This document shows positions 1 to 7,302 of a stretch of 64,000 nt of DNA, piece by piece (within the stretch, counting starts at the first letter, position 1; every line of letters starts with the position of its first letter). Source of the DNA: Bacteroides sp. GTDB taxonomy: Bacteria > Bacillota > Clostridia > Oscillospirales > Ruminococcaceae. Both the position numbers and the translations under genes were made by a program. The notes beneath the pieces were generated by a model. The model ran no database searches and was not told the origin of the DNA. It saw only the letters and a list, made by a program, of their open reading frames with translations. The DNA lies in contig JAMPHV010000001.1 of assembly GCA_023663265.1 (NCBI GenBank), positions 1 through 64,000 of the forward strand. Direction: 5' to 3'.

Positions 1-165
1 GCAGTATATCTCCGTTTTTTATTTGCGGCTGTGAACGCTTGTCTGTTTTCATTCGGGCTGCTTTTTTGATAAGATTGGATTTCCCCATTGCCTGTCCTAC
101 ATACATAATCCGCTTGGAGTGATCAGTCGTTCAACGCTGAGTACTACTTCTATTTTGCCGCGCAT
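1..165 (-). pseudogene. Transposase N-terminal fragment, probably IS1380-like, frameshifted and cut by the window edge
   Basis: Reading leftwards from an ATG at 163-165, preceded by an AAAGGTG ribosome binding site, the frame gives MRGKIEVVLSVERLITPSG and then stops at 97-99. The adjacent frame continues without a stop to the window edge and reads MYVGQAMGKSNLIKKAARM, then SQPQIKNGDIL. Joined, the two pieces resemble the N-terminus of IS1380-family transposases as I recall them (ITPSG, VGQ, KS.LIKK, PQIKNGDIL). This suggests a one-base frameshift near position 100-105 and hence a decayed or phase-variable insertion sequence. A TATAAT box lies upstream at 211-216 on the same strand. Family identification is from memory, and the rest of the gene is outside the window. 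Confidence 0.45.
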
Positions 166-294
166 TTTTTTCACCTTTTCGGTGCTGTTTTTTTGCTTTT
201 TTGTGATTATATTATAGCACTTTTTATGGTTGTTGGGAAGTCTTTTTTGCTTTGAGTTTTACGGAATAAGGTGTTTGTATTTTTGTTTTGTCAG

Positions 295-331
295 AAAAAA
301 TTCCAAGCCACATCGTTTTGGTGTGGCTTGG
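295..331 (-). terminator. Intrinsic terminator after the 928-aa membrane protein gene
   Basis: On the minus strand a perfect 10-bp stem (CCAAGCCACA paired with TGTGGCTTGG, 303-312 and 322-331) with a 9-nt loop is followed by AATTTTTT. It lies about 30 bases past the stop of the gene ending at 363, so it closes the sigma factor operon. Confidence 0.85.
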
Positions 332-362
332 ATGGGTTTTGGGGTGTTTTTTATACTTTTTA

Positions 363-3149
363 TCAATAATATACCCAATCATAAACGCCGTCCTCGAGAA
401 AATCCTCCAGGCTATCGAGGTCGTTCAGAAGATCGAGGCTTTTGCCGCTGTCGTCTCTTATCTCCAAGCCGCGCGTCTCGAAAAGCGCGTCGCTGTAGGC
501 TATAACGTACTTTTTGCCGTTCTTTTCGTAAATTATACGGTATTCGTCGTAAAAAGCTCCGCTTATAAGATGATCGGTGTTTTTCAAAATATAATTTTCG
601 ATCTTGTTATAATTACATCTGTCTCTTTCGGTATAATCTCCCGAACGGATTATATCCGTCAGCTCGTCAAGCTGTCTGTCGGTGATCGGCTCAAGAGTAT
701 ATACGTCGGGGAAGGGCTCGTTCCCCAAAAATATCTCCAAACGGCCGTACTCGGTCATAAGGTCTATGCCTACGTCAACGGTATCGAAAACATAGCTTAA
801 AAATACCTTTTTGATCTCTCCGTTGATCTCTGTTGCAGAAAGCTTGTATTTCCCGCAGTAAAGCTCATAAACAGTGGTGTATACGCTTTCAAACGTGTTA
901 TCAGTCTCGTTTTCCACAAGAGCGCAGGAGGCGGTCTGCCACGGATTCAAGTTTATAAAATCCTCAAAGGTAACAGCGCCTCTGCCGCATTTTTCGGCAA
1001 TTGCACGAATATCGTCCATACTTACCGTATACCGATCCAAATATTGATCAAGTATATCCGCTTGTGTCACAAGATTTATTCCGTTGTCCCCGCGGTATTT
1101 GAAAACAGTGTTTATAAGCGTTACGCTTTTTATCCCATCGCTTGCGGTCGCCGAAATGTAAATGTCAAAATTAAAGCTTTCATTGCTGTAAAACAGGGAG
1201 CAGTCCTGCGTACCGTCATTGGTATGCTTTGCGCCTATGCTTTCCGCGTATTTTACGGTAAGGGTCTTGTTTTTTGCCATTTCGGCTATATTTTTCAGCT
1301 CGGAATAATCGATATGCTGTATAGTGTTTGTATACCACATATATGCCTGTTCCTCATAGCCGGCGATAAATCTCATTGTGCTGCTTTTGCCTTCCGTCAG
1401 ATCCAGCTCCTCCGAGGTTTCAATATTTACGATGACCGCGGTGGTCGGTCTGCCGTCCGAAAAGAAGGATATTTCCGTTTTAAAATAGACCTCCGAGTAC
1501 AGATCGTAATAAAGGGCGTATTTTCCGTTTTTCAAAGGCGACGCACCAAGCTCCTCAATAAGCTCGGGTGTAAGCGTTCCGTCCGCCGCCTTTTCGGATA
1601 TGTCTAAAAGTTCGGCGTAGGTTATATAAACATTTTCGTTCTCTTTATATTTTCCGAAAAGCTTCTCAAACGCGCTGACCGTGTTTATTGCAAAGCTTTC
1701 CGAATTTAAGGTGTTGGTTGACGCGGTAAAATACTGCACTCTGCCGTCGTTTCCGACCACGGCGGTAATAAAATAATCCGCGTCCTGTTCTTCAAGGCGG
1801 AAGCTGAAGCGATGAGGATCGTCGGTCCAAACTATGCCGCCTGCGGCGATAATGTTCTCCGCGGTAAGACTGCCGTTGTTCATTTGTTCCACAAGGCTTT
1901 TAAAACGGCTGTAGGTAATGCTGCCGCTGCTCGCTTCCCCGGTAGTCTGCGAATCGTCCATGAAGGAATACAGATAGGTTATGTCCTTCAGCTCCATGCT
2001 TTCGTTGGTGGCGATCTTGGTCAGAACGGCGCCGTCCGAGTCGTCGTAAATCTCCACGGCGAATTCCGTTCCGCTTTCGTACGCATAGTAAAGCTGATAG
2101 CTGTTTTCGACCGTTATTCCCGTAAGCTCTTTATTGTCTGCCGTCGAATGTATGAGCTTTTCAAACGGCTCCTCGACTTTGAGCTCATCTAATGCTTCGT
2201 TAAGTCTATGGTAGCTCAGCAGGGTATTATCGTCCGCCGCGTCTATGCACAGGCGGATAAACTGATCCAAGGTCACCGGCTCGAATGCAGGATACTCGCC
2301 GAGCAGTTCGTAGGGCACTTCTCCCTTGACCTCCCAAACGGCGTATTCGCTGTATATGCCCGTTAATTCGGGGGTATAAAGAATAAAGGTGTCCGTAACG
2401 GGATTTCCCGAAATGTCATAAGCCCTGTATATTATGCTTTCCCCCTCCTGCAAAACAGGCAGCCGTGTGGCGTAACAGCGTTCGGAGGTTTTATGGAGAT
2501 ACATGATCTCAAAATCGATCCCGCGCACAGTTTGTACGGCGGGTCCCATTTCGCGGTAAAGCTCGATGACGCCGTTAATTATGACAGCCTTGCATTCGGG
2601 CTTTCCCACCACGTCGAATACGGTACATTCGCTGTCGTCAGACGCAGCCGTGAGGTCGGCGAGCCTTGCCGTACCTGCGGCGGAGTAGCGGCATGCTTCC
2701 TTGTCGGCGGCGGGGGCGAAGTCACCGTAGGCTGTATATTTCGAGGTCATGTAGCTTTCGCTTTTGTATAATTTTCCGTTATATGAAATGCACATCGGAG
2801 TATAGGTAAACTCAAGTGCCTTAAAATCCTCCGAAAGCCGGCTTCTGTCGCTTTCGTACAGCTTTATAAGCTCATTGGCGCTTATCCCGTTATCCTCTGA
2901 CGGCGCGATACCGTCGTCGGGCTCCAAGCTAACGCTGTCGGTCAGATCGATATCGTTTTTTATAACGGTTTGCTGCACCGCGACCAGCGTCAGAACGACC
3001 GCCGCGGCAGCCGCAAAGGGGAGCAATACGGCTCCCACAGTTTTAAGCGCGGCTTTTCCGCCGCCTCTTGCTTCGGAGCTTTTCATATTTTCATAATACT
3101 CGTCCCGTCTTTTGAACAGGCTTTTTATCATTTCTTCATCTGTTTTCAT
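363..3149 (-). CDS. Large single-pass membrane protein with six repeated extracellular modules; putative anti-sigma partner
   Basis: The product has 928 residues: a short charged cytoplasmic N-terminus (about 1-31), one transmembrane helix (about 34-58, rich in Ala, Val and Leu) and a very long outside portion. It starts 14 bases after the ECF sigma factor gene, so the two are co-transcribed; that arrangement and topology suggest an anti-sigma or signal-sensing partner. Six degenerate modules of roughly 100 residues begin near 291, 411, 509, 613, 709 and 821. Each opens with a pattern like I.Y..L..I.E.A..GTLT.E.I...GA and continues with alternating hydrophobic, strand-like stretches. No enzyme motif was seen. 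Module boundaries are by eye, and the anti-sigma role is inferred from context only. Confidence 0.7.
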   Translation of the reverse strand: MKTDEEMIKSLFKRRDEYYENMKSSEARGGGKAALKTVGAVLLPFAAAAAVVLTLVAVQQTVIKNDIDLTDSVSLEPDDGIAPSEDNGISANELIKLYESDRSRLSEDFKALEFTYTPMCISYNGKLYKSESYMTSKYTAYGDFAPAADKEACRYSAAGTARLADLTAASDDSECTVFDVVGKPECKAVIINGVIELYREMGPAVQTVRGIDFEIMYLHKTSERCYATRLPVLQEGESIIYRAYDISGNPVTDTFILYTPELTGIYSEYAVWEVKGEVPYELLGEYPAFEPVTLDQFIRLCIDAADDNTLLSYHRLNEALDELKVEEPFEKLIHSTADNKELTGITVENSYQLYYAYESGTEFAVEIYDDSDGAVLTKIATNESMELKDITYLYSFMDDSQTTGEASSGSITYSRFKSLVEQMNNGSLTAENIIAAGGIVWTDDPHRFSFRLEEQDADYFITAVVGNDGRVQYFTASTNTLNSESFAINTVSAFEKLFGKYKENENVYITYAELLDISEKAADGTLTPELIEELGASPLKNGKYALYYDLYSEVYFKTEISFFSDGRPTTAVIVNIETSEELDLTEGKSSTMRFIAGYEEQAYMWYTNTIQHIDYSELKNIAEMAKNKTLTVKYAESIGAKHTNDGTQDCSLFYSNESFNFDIYISATASDGIKSVTLINTVFKYRGDNGINLVTQADILDQYLDRYTVSMDDIRAIAEKCGRGAVTFEDFINLNPWQTASCALVENETDNTFESVYTTVYELYCGKYKLSATEINGEIKKVFLSYVFDTVDVGIDLMTEYGRLEIFLGNEPFPDVYTLEPITDRQLDELTDIIRSGDYTERDRCNYNKIENYILKNTDHLISGAFYDEYRIIYEKNGKKYVIAYSDALFETRGLEIRDDSGKSLDLLNDLDSLEDFLEDGVYDWVYY

Positions 3150-3163
3150 AGCCGTCCTCCCTT

Positions 3164-3724
3164 CTAAACGGATTCGTAGGAAAAGCCGTCGTTTTCAAGC
3201 TGTTTTTTCAGCGCCTGCTTTGCTCTGTATATCAGCATTTCTATCTGCCGCTTTGTTTTGTGCATTATTTTTCCCGCCTGCTCATTGGTGAAGCCCTGCA
3301 AAAAAGTCAGCTTCAAAACCTGCTCGTAACGGTCGGGAAGCTTGGACAGCGCTCGGTACAGCGCGATCTTGTCTTCGTTTCTTATAACTCTGTCCGCAAG
3401 GCTTATTTCGTCCGCTTCTATAGTTATTCTTTCTGTGTCCGAAATCTCCCTGCTTTTTGATTTTTTTCTGATGTAATCCACCGCCATATTCCTTCCGATC
3501 GAATACAGCCAGGTTTTAAAGCTGTATTTGGGCGTAAACGGCGGTTTTTTCACCATAAGACGAAAAAACACGTCTTCCGTTATTTCCTCGGCAACGTAAA
3601 TATTTTTAACGTAACCGTTTATAAAAAATATCAGTCCGTCCTTATAAGCGCGCACGATATCGGCGATACCCTCGTCGTCGCCCTCCAGATAGCGCAGGTA
3701 GTATTTGCTGCCGTTATCCTCCAC
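3164..3724 (-). CDS. ECF-type RNA polymerase sigma factor
   Basis: This 186-residue protein has the two-domain layout of extracytoplasmic-function sigma factors. Region 2 includes FFRLMVKKPPF and a W-YSIGRNMAVDYIRKK segment (about 50-85), which would bind the -10 element and core polymerase. A region 4 helix-turn-helix follows (LPDRYEQVLKLTFLQGFTNEQAGKIM, about 130-160). The start is GTG at 3722-3724, chosen because a perfect AGGAGGT lies eight bases upstream. The gene for its probable membrane partner follows after 14 bases. Its regulon cannot be told from this sequence, and no clear ECF-type promoter was recognised upstream. Confidence 0.9.
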   Translation of the reverse strand: MEDNGSKYYLRYLEGDDEGIADIVRAYKDGLIFFINGYVKNIYVAEEITEDVFFRLMVKKPPFTPKYSFKTWLYSIGRNMAVDYIRKKSKSREISDTERITIEADEISLADRVIRNEDKIALYRALSKLPDRYEQVLKLTFLQGFTNEQAGKIMHKTKRQIEMLIYRAKQALKKQLENDGFSYESV

Positions 3725-3790
3725 GGCTTTACCTCCTCCCGTTATTTTTTATAAATTAAACGAATTTTTTTCGGAAAACTCACAATCGAT

Positions 3791-3864
3791 AATTATTACG
3801 GCGTAAAAATGGGCTGTAAAAAACGACCTGTCGGAAACGGGTCGTTTTTTTTGCCGTAATAATT
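3791..3864. terminator. Terminator nested inside a 12-bp inverted repeat
   Basis: AAAAAACGACC (3818-3828) pairs with GGTCGTTTTTT (3840-3850), giving a stem flanked by A and T runs that can end transcription in both directions, mainly for the leftward pyrG-ppk-polA-rimI run. Around it AATTATTACGGC (3791-3802) is perfectly repeated in inverted order as GCCGTAATAATT (3853-3864). Three tandem copies of TCAATTR follow at 3866-3886. Confidence 0.8.
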
Positions 3865-3904
3865 GTCAATTGTCAATTATCAATTTTTGAAATGAGATAT
3901 CCCT

Positions 3905-4330
3905 TTATTTACATATCCTTTCCAGACAAAAGATCAATCCATCCTCGCTGCCGTAGTAATTTTTCCGTCTGTTTATCATTTTAAAGCCGCTTTTTTCATA
4001 AAGCCCGATCGCCGCCGCGTTGCTTTCTCTTACCTCTAAAAATATCCTTTCGGTCTCCTTGGGGCAGACGTTTAAAAAATCTCTCATCAGCCTTTCTCCC
4101 AAGCCCTTTCGGCGGAGGGAGGGAAGCACGGCTATGCGGTACAGCTCCGCTTCCTCAAAGCTTGAAGCGGCGATAAAATAACCCACAGGTCGGTCAGCTT
4201 CGTCAAAAAGCACCTTACAAAGAGTATCGTCTCTTTGTAAGGCGGCTTTTACGCTTTCGAGGCTCCACGGCTCGAAAGGGAAGCACTGCTTTTCCATTTC
4301 CGCTATTACTGCGGCTGTAGTATTATCCAT
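3905..4330 (-). CDS. rimI: Ribosomal protein S18 alanine N-acetyltransferase-like GNAT protein
   Basis: This 141-residue GNAT-fold acetyltransferase contains FPFEPWSLES near its N-terminus. The acetyl-CoA binding region reads LYRIAVLPSLRRKGLGERLMRDFL (V.P..R.KG.G), followed by IFLEVRESNAAAIGLYEKSGFK, the LEVR-N-A---LY---GF signature typical of RimI. RimI acetylates the N-terminal alanine of S18. I take ATG 4328-4330 as the start because AAAGGGTG sits at proper distance; an in-frame GTG nine bases earlier is less likely. It overlaps the end of the phosphatase gene by eight bases. Other GNAT substrates cannot be excluded. Confidence 0.8.
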   Translation of the reverse strand: MDNTTAAVIAEMEKQCFPFEPWSLESVKAALQRDDTLCKVLFDEADRPVGYFIAASSFEEAELYRIAVLPSLRRKGLGERLMRDFLNVCPKETERIFLEVRESNAAAIGLYEKSGFKMINRRKNYYGSEDGLIFCLERICK

Positions 4331-4748
4331 CAGATTCACCCTTTATGTAAACGCTGTAAAACTCCACGAGACGGTCTCTAACGCTTCTGTAAGCGTCGAT
4401 ACCTTTGTAAAAGGGGTCTTCTATGCCGAGCACGGTGATTTTGTTTTCAATATTCCTGTTTTTCACATAGGAGCACAATGTTATTTTTTGTCTTTGGGTC
4501 ATAACATGGAGAGCGTCAAAGCTGTCTATATCGTATTGCGAAATATGAGTGGGAAGATGAGCGGTCTCTATGCCTATTTCCTTAAGCACCTCGCGGACGT
4601 TTTCGTCTATATTGTTGCCCACGACCGCCATACCCGCGCTTTTAAAGGTATAGGGCGCGTTTCTTTTTTCGGCGATATGGTTGGCTATTTCCATTGCCAT
4701 GGGACTTCGGGTCTTGTTTGAGGTGCAGATTATAAGAATATTTTTCAT
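4323..4748 (-). CDS. Low-molecular-weight phosphotyrosine/phosphoarginine phosphatase family protein with altered P-loop
   Basis: The 141-residue protein begins MKNILIICTSNKTRSPMAM. Cys8 and Arg14 form the CX5R phosphate-binding loop of low-molecular-weight protein phosphatases, and Asp111 in EDPFYKG is the likely general acid. In the usual loop C-X-G-N-X-C-R-S the third position is Gly and the sixth is Cys; here they are Ser10 and Thr13, so the second cysteine that often protects the nucleophile is missing. The gene lies between polA and rimI in a leftward run. Activity is likely but substrate (Tyr-P, Arg-P or other) is unknown. An AAGGAA ribosome binding site precedes the ATG. Confidence 0.78.
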   Translation of the reverse strand: MKNILIICTSNKTRSPMAMEIANHIAEKRNAPYTFKSAGMAVVGNNIDENVREVLKEIGIETAHLPTHISQYDIDSFDALHVMTQRQKITLCSYVKNRNIENKITVLGIEDPFYKGIDAYRSVRDRLVEFYSVYIKGESDG

Positions 4749-4765
4749 AAGGCTGTTTTCCTTTT

Positions 4766-7288
4766 TTAATGGGTGTCAAACCACGTTTTGCCTATCTTGA
4801 CGTCGGCGGTAAGAGGAACCGCCATTTTTACGCAGCCCTCCATTTCCTCCTTTAGTATTGCCGCCGCAGCTTCGGCGCAGCTCTCCTCCGCTTCCACTAT
4901 CAGCTCGTCGTGCACCTGCAAAATAAGCCTTGCGGGCAGCCCCTCAGCCGCCAGCCTTTTATACACCTTTATCATGGCAAGCTTTATAATATCCGCCGCA
5001 GTGCCTTGTATGGGCGTGTTCATGGCAACGCGCTTTGCAGCCGCCTGGACTATTTTGTTTGAGGCGTTTATTTCGGGGATATATCTGCGCCTGCCGAACA
5101 TTGTCTCAACATAAAGATTTTTCTTTGCGTTTTCGGCGGTCAGCTTCATAAATGCGTCAACCCCGTTGTATTTTGCGAGATAGGCGTCGATATAGCGCTT
5201 CGCCTCCGCCACGGAAACGCCTGTGTCCTTGGAGAGAGAAAAAGCGCCTATGCCGTAAACGATGCCGAAGTTGACCGCCTTCGCTCTTGAGCGGAGCTCG
5301 GGCGTGACCCAGTCCACGGGCTGGTTAAATACCTGAGAAGCGGTGATGGTGTGTATATCGTCGCCGTTTAGAAACGCCTGCTGCATTATTTTGTCGTTGG
5401 CAAGGTGAGCCAGTACTCTGAGCTCGATTTGTGAATAGTCCGCGTCTATCAGGAGGCAGCCCTCCTTGGCAGTAAAAAATCGGCGCATATTTTTTCCCAG
5501 CTCGGTGCGCACGGGAATGTTCTGTATATTGGGCTCCGCACTGCTTATTCTGCCCGTGCGGGTCTCTGTCTGCTTAAAGGTGGAGTGGATACGTCCGTCC
5601 TCTCCGACAGCCTCCTTAAGTCCCTTGACATATGTGGATTGAAGCTTTGTAAAGGCTCTGTAATCGGAAATGAGCGGGATTATCGGGTGCATATCCATAA
5701 GACCCTCCAAAACGTCGGCGTTGGTGGAATAGCCTGTTTTGGTCTTCTTTCCGCTGGGCAGGCGGAGCTTTTCAAAAAGGATCACGCCAAGCTGCTTGGG
5801 AGAGGAAATGTTGAAGCTTTCGCCCGCCTCGTCGTAAATTTGCCGCTCGGTCAGAGCGATCTTAGCTTCAAGCTCCTTTCCGAAGCTGTCTATACCCTCG
5901 GGGTCCACCTTAACGCCCTCCAGCTCCATTGAGGTAAGGACCTCCGCCAAGGGTATCTCTATTTCGTCAAGTATCCTGTCCAGCTTTTCGCTTTTTATTC
6001 TGCCCGCTAACTTTGTGTTGAGCTCATAAAGACAGCGGGGAAGCTCATCTCCGCCTTCGGCCGCTTCTACCCCGTATTCGGCGCAAAGCCGCGGCAGGCT
6101 GTAATCGGAGGAGCTTACGTTGAGCAGGTAGGCGCTTAGGGTGGTATCAAAGGAAGCGTTTTTTATCTTTATTCCCTTAGGTATAGCGTAGGAATAAAGC
6201 CCCTTTAGGTCAAAGGTGCGTTTTTCGGAGTCGTTTTCAAGGAAGGCTTTTATTTCGTCCTCGCCGTATTTTTGCGCTTTTCCGCCGCCGCAGACGATCA
6301 GAGCGCCGTCCTTAAGCATAACGTCGAAGCCGTTTTTATCGAGCACGGTTCCCTCCGCCGCGTTTTCATGTTCGGCAGCCCTTTGAATTGCCGCCGCAGA
6401 AACCGCTTCGTTGGCTTTTTTAATATTTTCGGGAGCAATATTGAGCTTTTTCAGTATCGAGAACATTTCAAGCTCGGTCAGAATTTCCGCTAATTTAACC
6501 TCGTCGCGCTCCTCGGGGATATAAGCCTTTGTATCCGTATCTATGGGGGCGTTGAGGGCGATAGTGCCCAATTCGCGGCTCATAAAGCAGCTTTCCCTGC
6601 CGTCTTCAAGCTTTTGCCTGAGCTTAGGCGAGAGCCCGAGCCCGTCTATATTATCATAAATGCTTTTAACATCGGAGTATTTTTGGATAAGGTCAAGAGC
6701 AGTCTTTTCACCTATGCCCTTTACTCCGGGGATATTGTCGCTTGAATCGCCCATAAGCGCCTTTACCTCTATCATCTGTATGGGTGAAACGCCGTATTTT
6801 TCCTTGATCTCCGCGGGAGTATAAAGAACGTCCTCCTTGTTTCCCGCAAGGTTGACCGAAACCTTGTCCGTGATAAGCTGAAAGCTGTCACGGTCCCCTG
6901 TGGCGACTATGGCGGTGTGTCCTGCGGCTTCGGCGGCATGGGAAAGCGTTCCCAAAATGTCGTCGGCTTCCCACCCCTCCTTTTCAACTATTCTTATGCC
7001 CATTGCCCTCAGAATTTCCTTGACATAGGGCATTTGCATGGCGAGCTCCTCGGGCATTGGCTTTCTTGTACCCTTGTATTCACCGTAAAGCTTATGTCTG
7101 AAGGTGGGAGCCTTTAGGTCGAAGGCAACGGCGATACAGTCGGGATTAAAGGCGTTTTGTAATTTAAACAGTATATTTAAAAAACCCGTTATGGCGTTTG
7201 TGAAGACCCCCTTTTTGTTGGAAAGGGCTTTAATGCCGTAAAAGGCGCGGTTTACTATACTGTTTCCGTCTATTACAAGAAGCTTCAT
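4766..7288 (-). CDS. polA: DNA polymerase I
   Basis: The 840-residue enzyme fills RNA-primer and repair gaps. Its 5'-3' exonuclease (FEN-type) domain spans about 1-290 (MKLLVIDGNSIVNRAFYG; WEADDILGT; GDSSDNIPGVKGIGEKTA). The middle domain corresponds to the 3'-5' exonuclease but lacks a recognisable DxE motif, so proofreading is probably absent, as in many Firmicutes. The polymerase motifs are intact: DYSQIELR (from about 617), RAKAVNFGIVYG (about 668-679) and QVHDELIVE with the catalytic Asp-Glu near 793-795. The start is ATG at 7286-7288, nine bases after AAAGGA; an upstream in-frame GTG is less well placed. It follows ppk by 14 bases. Confidence 0.95.
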   Translation of the reverse strand: MKLLVIDGNSIVNRAFYGIKALSNKKGVFTNAITGFLNILFKLQNAFNPDCIAVAFDLKAPTFRHKLYGEYKGTRKPMPEELAMQMPYVKEILRAMGIRIVEKEGWEADDILGTLSHAAEAAGHTAIVATGDRDSFQLITDKVSVNLAGNKEDVLYTPAEIKEKYGVSPIQMIEVKALMGDSSDNIPGVKGIGEKTALDLIQKYSDVKSIYDNIDGLGLSPKLRQKLEDGRESCFMSRELGTIALNAPIDTDTKAYIPEERDEVKLAEILTELEMFSILKKLNIAPENIKKANEAVSAAAIQRAAEHENAAEGTVLDKNGFDVMLKDGALIVCGGGKAQKYGEDEIKAFLENDSEKRTFDLKGLYSYAIPKGIKIKNASFDTTLSAYLLNVSSSDYSLPRLCAEYGVEAAEGGDELPRCLYELNTKLAGRIKSEKLDRILDEIEIPLAEVLTSMELEGVKVDPEGIDSFGKELEAKIALTERQIYDEAGESFNISSPKQLGVILFEKLRLPSGKKTKTGYSTNADVLEGLMDMHPIIPLISDYRAFTKLQSTYVKGLKEAVGEDGRIHSTFKQTETRTGRISSAEPNIQNIPVRTELGKNMRRFFTAKEGCLLIDADYSQIELRVLAHLANDKIMQQAFLNGDDIHTITASQVFNQPVDWVTPELRSRAKAVNFGIVYGIGAFSLSKDTGVSVAEAKRYIDAYLAKYNGVDAFMKLTAENAKKNLYVETMFGRRRYIPEINASNKIVQAAAKRVAMNTPIQGTAADIIKLAMIKVYKRLAAEGLPARLILQVHDELIVEAEESCAEAAAAILKEEMEGCVKMAVPLTADVKIGKTWFDTH

Positions 7289-7302
7289 TTTATCTTTTCC
7301 TT

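Noticed and set aside
288..800. A 170-codon plus-strand frame at the end of the 928-residue protein gene
   Set aside because: It crosses the terminator and lies antisense to a well-supported gene; no ribosome binding site and no recognisable protein family.
4766..7288. Loss of the proofreading motif in DNA polymerase I as a novelty
   Set aside because: Absence of the 3'-5' exonuclease residues is common in DNA polymerase I of Firmicutes.
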